A DNA stretch of 41,269 nt from Deltaproteobacteria bacterium (GCA_027297485.1 JAPUHZ010000325.1:1-41269); one strand, 5' to 3'; shown: positions 16,584-24,045, counted from the first letter of the stretch. Notes: generated by a model not told the origin, from the letters alone. Program-made: numbers and translations.

Positions 16584-17147
16584 GTAGCAAGTCAAAAAAT
16601 TTTTGAGGAGCTTTTTCCCCTCTTCGGCGAGGATCGATTCGGGGTGAAATTGCACCCCTTCTACTGGGTAGCTTCGATGACGCACACCCATAATGACGTT
16701 GTCGGAGGTCCGTGAGCTCACGCTGAGTTCCGGCGGCAATCGGTTCGGATCTATCACCAAAGAGTGATAGCGCATCCCGGAGAAGGGGTTCTTTATCGAT
16801 TGATAGATCGTCTCGGAGTCGTGGATGATATCCGACAACTTGCCGTGCATGATATTGGGAGCGCGGATAATCTCGCCGCCGAAGGCTGCGCCGATGCACT
16901 GGTGTCCCAGGCAGACACCGAGGATCGGGATATTTTCACCAAAGCGGCGTATCACATCACAGGATATCCCCGCCTCTTTCGGGGTGCACGGGCCTGGGGA
17001 GATGACGATCTTCTCCGGTCTGAGTTCTTCTATCTCTTCCAGGGTAATCTTGTCGTTCCTGCAGACCTGCACCTCCGCTCCCAGCTCTCCGAGATAGTGA
17101 AACAGGTTGTAGGTGAAGGAGTCGTAGTTATCAATCAGGAGGATCAT
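16581..17147 (-). CDS. trpG: Anthranilate synthase glutamine amidotransferase subunit
   Basis: A 188-aa class I glutamine amidotransferase that supplies ammonia to TrpE for anthranilate formation. It opens MILLIDNYDSFTYNL, has the nucleophile C79 in LGVCLGHQCIGAAFGG and the H168/E170 pair in GVQFHPES. PGP at 51-53 and HGK at 101-103 are as in TrpG/PabA. It may also serve 4-amino-4-deoxychorismate synthase, as in other bacteria. It lies 40 bp after trpE on the same strand. Its TGA stop is contributed by the tail of repeat copy B. Confidence 0.93.
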   Translation of the reverse strand: MILLIDNYDSFTYNLFHYLGELGAEVQVCRNDKITLEEIEELRPEKIVISPGPCTPKEAGISCDVIRRFGENIPILGVCLGHQCIGAAFGGEIIRAPNIMHGKLSDIIHDSETIYQSIKNPFSGMRYHSLVIDPNRLPPELSVSSRTSDNVIMGVRHRSYPVEGVQFHPESILAEEGKKLLKNFLTCY

Positions 17148-17187
17148 TGCAGTTCAAGTAAAAGGCCGAAAGTCGAGAAAAAGCTTT

Positions 17188-18273
17188 TTACTTTTTCCCT
17201 TTTACTTTTTCCTTCCTTGTACTCCGCCTCCACTGTTCGGCCAGCTCTATGGCCTTGAGCATGGCACGGGCCTTATTGAGGGTCTCCTGATACTCTTTCG
17301 CGGGATCCGAGTCCGCGACGATCCCTGCGCCGGCATGGATGAAGGCCTTTCTCCCCTGCATCAGGATGGTGCGGATAACGATGCAGGTGTCCAGATTGCC
17401 GTTAAAACTAAAATAGCCGATCGCCCCGGCGTAGAGCCCTCTCTTTTGCGGTTCCAGCTCACTGATGATCTGCATGGCTCTGATCTTAGGAGCTCCGGAT
17501 ACTGTCCCGGCCGGAAAACTGGAGACAAAGAGATCAAAGGCGTTCTTTCCCAAAGCCAACTTTCCACGGATGTTGGAGACGAGATGGATGACGTGGGAGT
17601 ATCGTTCGATCGCCATCAGCTCGTTGACCTCTACCGATCCGACCTCAGCCACCCGTCCGACATCGTTGCGGCCCAAATCGACCAGCATGATGTGCTCTGC
17701 CTTCTCCTTAGGGTCAGACAAGAGGTCGGCCTCGAGATCCTTTTCCTCGGTAGCGGTAGATCCCCTTGGCCTCGTCCCGGCAATCGGTCGAAGCTCTATG
17801 GCATTGCCGGTAAGGCGGACCATGGTTTCTGGGGACGAACCGATGACTCTCAGCCCCTCAAGCTCCAGGTAAAACATGTAAGGCGAGGGATTGATGAATC
17901 TTAGGGCCCGATAGATTTCAAACGGATCGGCTTGAGTCTGGGTCTCCAACCGCTGGCAGAGGACGACCTGGATGATGTCGCCGGCCTCGATGTAATCCTT
18001 GGCCTTTCGAACCGCGGCCTGAAAGGCCTTTGGGGTCAGATTGGAGCGGGTTTTTCTCTTTCGTCCTCCGTCACTCAGATCCCTGGCCTCTATCCCCCTT
18101 GGTTTTTTCTGCAGCGAGGAGATCAATTTTCGAATCCTGGCTGTGGCCGTATTGTAGGCCTTGTGAAGGTTGGTCCTTCCGTTCAACCTGACATTGTCAA
18201 TTACTTTGATCGTGTGCTTGAGGTTGTCGAAGGCAACTAGAGTCTGGACGAAAATAAAAAAGATCTCCGGCAT
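17188..18273 (-). CDS. trpE: Anthranilate synthase component I, C-terminal part (frameshifted)
   Basis: 361 aa holding the chorismate-binding catalytic domain. Seen are SSPETMVRLTGNAIELRPIAGTRPRG, the HIMLVDLGRNDVGRVAEVGSV block, FPAGTVSGAPKIRAMQII and GNLDTCIVIRTILMQGRKAFIHAGAGIVADSDP, all TrpE signatures. This piece begins MPEIFFIFVQTL, which matches the middle of full-length TrpE, not a start. The missing N-terminal third is encoded immediately upstream in another frame (18197-18688). Removing one G of the GGG at 18281-18283 (plus strand) joins them as FHDIPLGMPEIFF. Without a restored frame the protein would lack the Trp-feedback region. Confidence 0.88.
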   Translation of the reverse strand: MPEIFFIFVQTLVAFDNLKHTIKVIDNVRLNGRTNLHKAYNTATARIRKLISSLQKKPRGIEARDLSDGGRKRKTRSNLTPKAFQAAVRKAKDYIEAGDIIQVVLCQRLETQTQADPFEIYRALRFINPSPYMFYLELEGLRVIGSSPETMVRLTGNAIELRPIAGTRPRGSTATEEKDLEADLLSDPKEKAEHIMLVDLGRNDVGRVAEVGSVEVNELMAIERYSHVIHLVSNIRGKLALGKNAFDLFVSSFPAGTVSGAPKIRAMQIISELEPQKRGLYAGAIGYFSFNGNLDTCIVIRTILMQGRKAFIHAGAGIVADSDPAKEYQETLNKARAMLKAIELAEQWRRSTRKEKVKGKK

Positions 18274-18688
18274 CCCAAGAGGGAATATCGTGAAACTCCT
18301 CTACCGCATCGTAGGCGACATAGCCCAATGCCCCGCCGAAAAAAGGTGGGACCCCTTCCACAGTGACGGGGTGGTGTATTTTCATGAGCCCCTCCAAGAC
18401 TTGCAGCGGACTATCCACCGTGGCGCTTTTCTTCTTTCCGTTCTCGATGATCTCGACGTGCTTTCCCCTGGACTTAAAAACGAGAAAGGGGCGGGTGCCC
18501 AAAAAAGAGTAACGAGCCCAACGCTCGCTTCCCTCTACACTTTCGAGCAGAAAGGCATAACGGTCCCTATCCAATCTCTTAAAAAATGAGAGTGGGGTCT
18601 CCAGGTCCATGAGGAGCTCCTGATAAACTGGAATCAAATTTCCCTGTTCGGCAAGACGGCGGAACTCCTTAAAAGTTGGTTGAAGCAT
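18197..18688 (-). CDS. trpE: Anthranilate synthase component I, N-terminal part (frameshifted)
   Basis: 163 aa, the N-terminal domain of TrpE that normally binds feedback tryptophan. Its start MLQPTFKEFRRLAEQGNLIPVYQELLMDLETPLSFFKRL is canonical, and SFLLES appears here as AFLLESVEG, followed by RYSFLGTRP and PPFFGGALGYVAYD. Family similarity ends at about EEFHDIP. The last 24 or so residues are out-of-frame sequence that overlaps the C-terminal piece. The ATG at 18688 has AGGG a few bases upstream and follows a leader peptide and terminator hairpin. A single-base indel near 18281-18283 explains the split. Confidence 0.87.
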   Translation of the reverse strand: MLQPTFKEFRRLAEQGNLIPVYQELLMDLETPLSFFKRLDRDRYAFLLESVEGSERWARYSFLGTRPFLVFKSRGKHVEIIENGKKKSATVDSPLQVLEGLMKIHHPVTVEGVPPFFGGALGYVAYDAVEEFHDIPSWDAGDLFYFRPDSSCLRQPQAHDQSN

Positions 18689-18703
18689 CTTCCCTATAAA
18701 ATC

Positions 18704-18737
18704 AAAAAGGCCATAGGTTAGTCTGCCTATGGCCTTT
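18704..18737 (-). terminator. Rho-independent hairpin in the trp leader (attenuator)
   Basis: The minus-strand transcript folds AAAGGCCATAGG with CCTATGGCCTTT (12-bp perfect stem, 8-nt loop) followed by a run of five U. It lies between the leader peptide stop (18764) and the trpE ATG (18688). That is the position and form of a transcription attenuator. Confidence 0.85.
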
Positions 18738-18763
18738 CTTCGGTTAATGAAAAACGGCTGGAG

Positions 18764-18826
18764 CTAGCCACGGGGCAGGCGCTGGGTAGATCGCCAGCAC
18801 CGCCACATCGAGCCATTAACCTTCAT
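18764..18826 (-). CDS. trpL: trp operon leader peptide
   Basis: A 20-codon ORF, MKVNGSM-WRCW-RSTQRLPRG, with tryptophan at residues 8 and 11, ending in TAG 27 nt before the terminator stem. An in-frame upstream ATG at 18841 would make it 25 codons. Two Trp codons within four residues, just upstream of a terminator and trpE, match classical ribosome-mediated attenuation. Alternative RNA pairings are visible: CGGCTGG (18829-18835) with CCAGCCG (18755-18761), and GGTTAATG (18814-18821) with CATTAACC (18742-18749). These two pairings cross, so they are alternatives or a pseudoknot. A classic antiterminator that sequesters the terminator's 5' arm is not obvious. Confidence 0.7.
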   Translation of the reverse strand: MKVNGSMWRCWRSTQRLPRG

Positions 18827-18898
18827 TTCCAGCCGGGTCATCACTAGGGTTTTTTATCCTATTGAACCGTAGGGGTCAAGGGAAGAGAGGTTCAACTC

Positions 18899-19048
18899 TA
18901 ATCAAATTATATCGACCACGGGGTTTAAAACCCCGTGGTCGGCCCAAGGGAAGATCTATGGGGGAAGAGCTGCCGCTTCTCCCCTTTGGAAACCCCATCG
19001 GTTATGTGCCCACGGCTAGCCGCGGGGTATGCTAATATTCAAATCAAA
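18899..19048 (+). repeat. 150-bp multi-hairpin repeat, copy C
   Basis: Full copy, collinear with copy A. Here the first palindrome is perfect: CGACCACGGGGTTT and its exact complement form a 14-bp stem around one base. One base change (CCCACGGC) weakens the GC palindrome near 19013. Its terminal AAATCA provides the complement of the TGA stop of the Rrf2 gene at 19044-19046. It lies upstream of the trp leader. Confidence 0.9.
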
Positions 19049-19478
19049 TGTAATACATCTGAGCCCTGTCCTCAGGCCTACAGAGGTCTGCCAGAGACAC
19101 CTCCTCGAGGATTTTTTCCGATGCCTCCACTGCCTTTGTCCAGGTCTCAATAAGCCTCCGGGCTACCCTCGACGACGCTAAAGGACTCCTTTGGCTCCTC
19201 AGGTCAATGTCCATCAAAGGGCCTTCGAGGATCTTCAAGACCTCATTCACACGGATGTTCTCAGGAGGTCGAGCCAATTGATAGCCCCCCCCAGGGCCCC
19301 TTGTTCCGTGGACTAAGTTAGCCCGCTTGAGTAGAACCATAATCTGCCCCAGATACTCTTCAGGGATTTTCTGTCGTCGGGCTATTTCCTTCACCTGAAC
19401 GGGCCGGTCCCTCGGATAACTTTGAACCAGGTCAGCCATTGCCAGGAGACCATAATAACCCTTTGAACCAACTTTCAT
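19044..19478 (-). CDS. Rrf2-family transcriptional regulator
   Basis: A 144-aa winged-helix regulator. It starts MKVGSKGYYGLLAMADLV, the family's usual opening, with VQVKEIARRQKIPEEYLGQIMVLLKRANLV as the HTH and RGPGGGYQLARPPENIRVNEVLKILEGP as wing and linker. The ATG at 19478 has GAGG five bases upstream, better than an ATG at 19499. The three clustered cysteines that bind an Fe-S cluster in IscR/NsrR are absent (only one Cys, near the C-terminus). It is thus more like CymR or Fe-S-less members. The target is unknown; the neighbouring trp and Fe-S oxidoreductase genes are candidates only by proximity. Confidence 0.88.
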   Translation of the reverse strand: MKVGSKGYYGLLAMADLVQSYPRDRPVQVKEIARRQKIPEEYLGQIMVLLKRANLVHGTRGPGGGYQLARPPENIRVNEVLKILEGPLMDIDLRSQRSPLASSRVARRLIETWTKAVEASEKILEEVSLADLCRPEDRAQMYYI

Positions 19479-19694
19479 CCAGACCTCATGTTTACACACT
19501 CCAGCCTAGGAAGGTCAAGTGGACCAGTCCGGGCCATAGTCCGTGGGTAAGCCTGCAACACCTTTTAAATAAAATGCCCATCCCTGCCTATTTGACAACT
19601 TCCCACCCCTAGGATAAATTAAAACGCCTTTTTGGCAAACCCATTTTTAGCCCTTTGCCCATTGTGCGCAAGGGATTTTTTGCATGGAGGGGAT

Positions 19695-20474
19695 ATGGTG
19701 CGGAGAGAAAAGTCTAATTATGTCATCCAATCGGTTTCCCATGCTCTTGATCTCCTGGAACAATTTCACGAGAGCACAGATGAGATCGGGGTGACGGAAT
19801 TGAGCAGGAGACTGAAGCTGCATAAAAACAACGTTTTCCGTCTTCTTGCAACCCTCGAGGCACGTGGATATATCGAGCAGAACAGGACAACGGAGAACTA
19901 TCATTTGGGGTTAAGATGCCTTCAGTTGGGTCAGACCTATGTTAACCAAATGGGGTTTCTCATCCGGGCCAAATCCACACTGGGAGAATTGGTTCAGTCC
20001 GCTAACGAAAGCTCTTTTGTAGCGGTAAGAAAAGGAACGGCGATTGTGCCTTTGGACTTTGTGGAGCCAAAGAATGCTGTCCGTGTGGTCTCGTTGCTTG
20101 GGGCGACTCTCCCCCTGCACTGCACCGCCCCGGGTAAAGTCCATTTGGCATTTGAGTCCGAGGAGGGATTGAGCCAAAGCCTCCCTGAGAAACTGGATCG
20201 CTATACCGACAAAACAATAATGGATCGTCAGCTCCTTCTCGACCAACTCAAAGAAATCAGTGAAGTCGGTTACGCCGTGGAGCAAGGGGAATTTATGGAG
20301 GAGGTGATGTCTGTTGCGGTGCCGATACATGATTATACCCGGACCCTTGTAGGTAGTCTGGCCATAACCGGACCGGCCCACCGTCTGACCAGCGAGAAGG
20401 TTCTGAATGACGTGGTTCCGTTGATCCTCAAAGGGGGGAGCGAGCTATCCAGGCGTCTGGGCTATCACGGATAG
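19695..20474 (+). CDS. IclR-family transcriptional regulator
   Basis: 259 aa from the ATG at 19695, which is preceded by GGAGGGG. An upstream ATG at 19632 would add 21 unlikely residues. The N-terminal winged HTH (YVIQSVSHALDLLEQF ... IGVTELSRRLKLHKNNVFRLLATLEARGYIEQ) is followed by the IclR effector domain with LPLHCTAPGKVHLAF, DRQLLLDQLKEISEVGYAVEQGEFMEEVMSVAVPI and SLAITGPAHRLT. Family members sense small organic acids and control catabolic genes. It is convergent with the Fe-S oxidoreductase with only 7 bp between stops. Confidence 0.92.
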   Translation: MVRREKSNYVIQSVSHALDLLEQFHESTDEIGVTELSRRLKLHKNNVFRLLATLEARGYIEQNRTTENYHLGLRCLQLGQTYVNQMGFLIRAKSTLGELVQSANESSFVAVRKGTAIVPLDFVEPKNAVRVVSLLGATLPLHCTAPGKVHLAFESEEGLSQSLPEKLDRYTDKTIMDRQLLLDQLKEISEVGYAVEQGEFMEEVMSVAVPIHDYTRTLVGSLAITGPAHRLTSEKVLNDVVPLILKGGSELSRRLGYHG

Positions 20475-20481
20475 CAATGCT

Positions 20482-22515
20482 CTATTTCATCGTCCGCTCC
20501 ACCAACTCCATTACATCCATCGCCTTGACCTTTTCGTCCATGCCCTTGGCCTTCAAGCCATCCTCCATCATGGTCATGCAGTAAGGGCAGGAGACGGCAA
20601 TAATGTCCGGATCGGTTTCCAGGGCCTGCTGCACTCGGATGTGATTGACCCTCTTGTCCTTGGGTTCTTCCATCCACATCCACCCTCCACCGGCGCCGCA
20701 GCACATTGCATCATGGCGGCATTGCTTCATCTCCTGAAGCTGGGCCCCGCGAATCCCCTGGATCACCTCACGGGGCGCGTCGTAAATCTGGTTGTAGCGG
20801 CCATAATAGCAGGAATCATGATAAGTGACCTTTCTTGGGAGCTCTTGTTCTAGGGTAATTTTCCCCTCCCTGATAAGTCTGTGGACGAATTCTGCGGCAT
20901 GGGACACCTCGTATTTTCCCCCGAGCTGGGGGTACTCGTTTCTCAAGGTGTTAAAACAGTGCGGACAATTGGTGAGGATCTTTTTGACCCCATATTTCTC
21001 TAAAATATCGATCAGGCTTCGCGCCATAGTTTGAAAGAGGTACTCGTTGCCGATTCTGCGTGCGGTCTCACCGTTGCAGAGCTCGTCTTTTCCAAGGATA
21101 GCAAAGTCGACGCCCGCCTTTTTGAGGATCTTGACCAGGGCCAGGGTGCTCTTTTTGTTTCGGTCGTCAAAAGAGCCTGCGCAGCCAACATAGTAGAGAT
21201 ATTCTACGTTGGGATGCTCCGGCAGACGAGGAACCTCCAACCCTTCAGCCCACGCATCCCGGTTTTCCTGACCGATGCCCCAGGGGTTACTTTGGGTCTC
21301 CATGCCTTTAAAGGTGCGATTCAACTCGGAAGGAAAACGAGCTTCTTCCTGGATCAAGTAGCGCCGCATATCCACGATCTTATCCACAAACTCGATAAGG
21401 ACCGGACAGGCCTCTTCACAGGCCCGACAGGTAGTGCAAGCCCACAGGACATCATCATGGATGAGGTTCTCACCCACGATGTTTGCGCCGGCTCCGTTGC
21501 CGTCTTTGTCCTGGCTTTTTTCCCGGTTGATCTCCTTTTCTTGGCTGTAGAGATAGTCGCGGAGATCAAGCAGGAGTTGGCGGGGGGCTAGGGCTTTGCC
21601 ACTGGCGGTGGCCGGGCATACCGCAGAACAGCGCCCACACTCCGTACAGCTATACATGTCAAGGACCTGCTTCCAGGTAAACTGGTCGATGTGAGAGGTT
21701 CCGTAAGTTTCACTACTTTCCAAGTCCATAAGGCCTAAGGCCCCTGCCGGTTCTAATTTGCGAAAAAAGACGTTAGGAATAGCCGTAATGATATGGAAGT
21801 GTTTCGAACGCGGCAGCAGGTTCAAGAAGGTAAGGATGATGAAGATATGGGCCCACCAGGAGAGATTGCTGACTATCCTTACAGCGCCAGGGTCTAGCCT
21901 GCCCATGAAAAGGCCCACACCGCTGCTGACAAACGCCCAACTCTTTTCACTAAGGGTCAGGGGGTCAGACTCTAGGGCAAAACGGCCTCCATCGTAGAGA
22001 AAGTCAGTGACCATTAGGCCGAGGATAAGGAATAGGATGACCAGGGCCTCCCAATGCGACTGATGGGCCAGTTTAGTCTCGGCAGGCTCGAAGCCGAAAA
22101 GACGGGAGGGATGGGAGAAAAGCCATCGATAGAGGGCTATCAGCACGGCTACGATGACGCCGCTCTCCACCAAATCCTTCAATAGGAGGTAGGGGCCTCC
22201 CAGGCCGTCCGGATGAAGTCCGGGAAGATAAAATTGGGGATCGTAACCCTGCCCGAACAAGGTCAGGGTACGAGCCGCGACGATCAGGAAGCCCCAAAAG
22301 ATGACGAAGTGCATCAGGCCTGCGGGCTGCTCGTCTCTTAGGAATTTTTTCTGGCCAAAGGCGTAGACCAGCACGTTCCAAATTCTTTCACCGATCCGGT
22401 CAAAACGATGCTCAGGCTGCGCGGCCCGCAAGAGAAGGAAGCGGCGGTATAGAGTGTGAAAGAAAATACCGAAGGCAAAGAGGATAATTAGGGTAAGTAG
22501 AATAGGAGTCATCAT
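20482..22515 (-). CDS. Membrane Fe-S oxidoreductase, HdrD/DUF224-type (EtfAB:menaquinone oxidoreductase-like)
   Basis: About 677 aa. The N-terminal half has five to six membrane helices of the NarI-like haem b type. Two 4Fe-4S motifs follow (CTECGRCSAVCPA and CTTCRACEEACPV), then two CCG cysteine-rich domains: VGCAGSFDDRN with CPHCFNTLRNEYP, and YHDSCYYGRYN with MCCGAGGGWMWME and CPYCMTMM. Proteins of this build (EMO) pass electrons between electron-transfer flavoprotein and menaquinone in syntrophs and metal reducers. The frame opens with TTG at 22554, but MMTPILLTLIILF from 22515 is the more likely start. No etfAB or acyl-CoA dehydrogenase genes are in the window, so the partner is inferred. 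Confidence 0.87.
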   Translation of the reverse strand: MMTPILLTLIILFAFGIFFHTLYRRFLLLRAAQPEHRFDRIGERIWNVLVYAFGQKKFLRDEQPAGLMHFVIFWGFLIVAARTLTLFGQGYDPQFYLPGLHPDGLGGPYLLLKDLVESGVIVAVLIALYRWLFSHPSRLFGFEPAETKLAHQSHWEALVILFLILGLMVTDFLYDGGRFALESDPLTLSEKSWAFVSSGVGLFMGRLDPGAVRIVSNLSWWAHIFIILTFLNLLPRSKHFHIITAIPNVFFRKLEPAGALGLMDLESSETYGTSHIDQFTWKQVLDMYSCTECGRCSAVCPATASGKALAPRQLLLDLRDYLYSQEKEINREKSQDKDGNGAGANIVGENLIHDDVLWACTTCRACEEACPVLIEFVDKIVDMRRYLIQEEARFPSELNRTFKGMETQSNPWGIGQENRDAWAEGLEVPRLPEHPNVEYLYYVGCAGSFDDRNKKSTLALVKILKKAGVDFAILGKDELCNGETARRIGNEYLFQTMARSLIDILEKYGVKKILTNCPHCFNTLRNEYPQLGGKYEVSHAAEFVHRLIREGKITLEQELPRKVTYHDSCYYGRYNQIYDAPREVIQGIRGAQLQEMKQCRHDAMCCGAGGGWMWMEEPKDKRVNHIRVQQALETDPDIIAVSCPYCMTMMEDGLKAKGMDEKVKAMDVMELVERTMK

Positions 22516-22699
22516 GCTCGGAAGCGGCCGTTCATTGCAAAGTAAAAAATACAAATATCAAAATTTGAAATAAAAGAGAACACCTCTCTGGTAGGATTTA
22601 GATTTTTGCGCTTCGCAATCTTCATTTTGAGATGCGCCAAAGGCGGAGCATTATTTGCCATATGCCATATGTCATAATAGGGTCAATTTCAAGGAACGT

Positions 22700-23404
22700 A
22701 TGGATATGAAATTATCGATTGGAGCTTACGCAGAGGGCACCCCTTGTCCCCTCGCTCTAGTGTCTCGGCGGCGGGAAGGCTTGATTGTTTGCCTCCGGCA
22801 GCATCTAAACTCGCTTCGCTCGGACATCGATGCTGCTTTTTCTCGGCGTCGCAGAGCCTCCCAACGCCTCCGAGACAATCTTCGCTCAGGAGCAAGGGAG
22901 TCCCCCCTCAGAGAGACAAAGGGCGAGGGCTCTAATCTTGGCTCCCCAGTCAAGTGCTTATGGACTGTCTGTTTTCTGCCATTGTTGATCGGCTTTTTTG
23001 CCTGCCGGTTCGATCCCCGCGTCATCATCTCGACTAAGGGAGGCAAGGAAATTGCCGTGCGCGTGGAGATTGCTGATACCCCGGCAGAGAGGGCGCTAGG
23101 GCTACAATACCGCCGCCAGTTGGGGGATGGTCAAGGGATGCTGTTTCTATTCTCTGCTGAAAAGGCTCAATCCTTTTGGATGAAAAACACCCCTCTTTCT
23201 TTGGACATCATCTTTATCGACGGTCAAAGGAAAATTGTCGGTATCATACACAAGACAGTCCCTTTCTCGACGGCATCACTATCCGTGTCTGCGCCCAGCC
23301 GGTTCGTGCTCGAGATCAAAGGCGGTCTCTCCCGGCGCGAAGGCATCGCAGTCGGCGATCCTGTACGGTTTGAGGGGATCTTCCTGGAAGGTGTGAAGGA
23401 GTAG
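22700..23404 (+). CDS. DUF192 lipoprotein-like protein with repeat-derived N-terminus
   Basis: 234 aa from an ATG with AAGGA upstream. The C-terminal ~125 residues are a DUF192 domain: EIAVRVEIADTPAERALGLQYRRQLGDGQGMLFLF, SFWMKNTPLSLDIIFID and SRFVLEIKGG. A hydrophobic segment ending LLIGFFAC, just before the domain, looks like a lipoprotein signal with its cysteine. Residues about 15-66 are encoded by a palindromic element and are Arg/Ser-rich and unlike the family. As it stands the signal segment is about 80 residues from the start, so export may fail. The 3' end is duplicated at 24134. Function of DUF192 is unclear. Confidence 0.75.
   Translation: MDMKLSIGAYAEGTPCPLALVSRRREGLIVCLRQHLNSLRSDIDAAFSRRRRASQRLRDNLRSGARESPLRETKGEGSNLGSPVKCLWTVCFLPLLIGFFACRFDPRVIISTKGGKEIAVRVEIADTPAERALGLQYRRQLGDGQGMLFLFSAEKAQSFWMKNTPLSLDIIFIDGQRKIVGIIHKTVPFSTASLSVSAPSRFVLEIKGGLSRREGIAVGDPVRFEGIFLEGVKE
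22741..22898 (+). repeat. ~158-bp imperfect palindromic element inside the DUF192 gene
   Basis: Outer arms CCCTTG ... CAAGGG, next arms GTCTCGG(C/A)GGCG read from both ends, and an inner GCAGCATC / GATGCTGC pair around CTCGCTTCGCTCGG. The whole fragment can fold into one long cruciform or RNA hairpin. It has no stop in the DUF192 frame. No second copy is in the window. Confidence 0.7.
23291..23381 (+). repeat. Left 91-bp direct repeat (3' end of DUF192 gene)
   Basis: Matches 24134-24224 at 89 of 91 positions. It encodes SRFVLEIKGGLSRREGIAVGDPVRFEGI of the DUF192 protein. The two copies lie 843 bp apart and flank a MazEF-like toxin-antitoxin pair. Confidence 0.95.
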
Positions 23405-23492
23405 ATGCTCCCAGCTTGCGGCTCATACACTCCGAAGAGAAGCGGAGACAACAGCGCCCAAAACAAATGCATTTACCTAAGGCAAAGTATGT

Positions 23493-23831
23493 TTAGGGGG
23501 GCGAGAGCAGGTAGACACGAATGGATTTCGCTACGTTCTTACGGTCTTTCTCAGACAAGCGGCCGCTACGCCGGATAATCAGTCTATTATCCAGGGTAAA
23601 AACCTTAAGGCGGACGATGCAGGGGGTCTGGAGTCCTGCCATGGAAAGTTCCTCCATGTTTGTGTCTCCAGGCCAGGGGAGGTGAGACTTGGTTGTAATC
23701 ATGGCCAGCAGCGTGTGCCCATTCTCATTGAACGCCTTTGTGCTGAGCACCAGGGCTGGCCGACGTTTAGCGTCGGCTCTCTCGGTGAAGGGAAAGGGAA
23801 CGACAACCACCTCCCAAGGCTCATAGGTCAC
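23493..23831 (-). CDS. MazF/PemK-type mRNA interferase toxin
   Basis: 112 aa from a GTG at 23831, chosen because GAGG precedes it and homologues begin close to the first strand YEPWEVVVVPFPFTE. An ATG at 23918 would add 29 residues inside the antitoxin gene. RRPALVLSTKAFNENGHTLLAMITTK and SGLQTPCIVRL-like AGLQTPCIVRLKVFTLDNRLI fit the CcdB/PemK barrel of ribosome-independent RNA-cleaving toxins. The start overlaps the end of the antitoxin gene by about 11 bp, the usual coupled arrangement. Target sequence unknown. Confidence 0.87.
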   Translation of the reverse strand: MTYEPWEVVVVPFPFTERADAKRRPALVLSTKAFNENGHTLLAMITTKSHLPWPGDTNMEELSMAGLQTPCIVRLKVFTLDNRLIIRRSGRLSEKDRKNVAKSIRVYLLSPP

Positions 23832-24045
23832 AGAATGCCTCGTCGTCCTGCGGCGTAGCCCATTCGTCGAGTGTGGCGGAGAGCGCCTTATGAAAAGCGG
23901 CATCAAACGGTCCCACACGCCTGAGGGTCACGGCTCCGTTTTGCACCTCATAGGCGATCATATCCCCTGGCTTAAGTTTTAAGATCTCACGGATCTCCTT
24001 GGGGACAGTGACCTGGCTTTTGGCAGAGAGTCTGCTAACCTGCAT
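23821..24045 (-). CDS. AbrB/MazE-type antitoxin
   Basis: A 74-aa protein whose first 45 residues form a SpoVT/AbrB swapped-hairpin DNA-binding domain (SRLSAKSQVTVPKEIREILKLKPGDMIAYEV). The acidic tail (DEWATPQDDEAFCDL) should bind and neutralise the toxin. A perfect AAGGAGG lies before the ATG. A palindrome overlapping the promoter just upstream is a likely autoregulatory operator. The toxin gene follows with an overlap. Confidence 0.9.
   Translation of the reverse strand: MQVSRLSAKSQVTVPKEIREILKLKPGDMIAYEVQNGAVTLRRVGPFDAAFHKALSATLDEWATPQDDEAFCDL

Noticed and set aside
18252..18262. Programmed frameshift at the T-run in trpE
   Set aside because: The family motif LGMPEIFF begins upstream of the T-run in the downstream frame, so the shift must occur earlier, near 18281.
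14202..19048. CRISPR-like array
   Set aside because: The three repeats are kilobases apart, about 150 bp long, and there are no spacers or cas genes.
19632..19694. Upstream ATG for the IclR gene
   Set aside because: The following 21 residues are unlike the family, and GGAGGGG marks the ATG at 19695.
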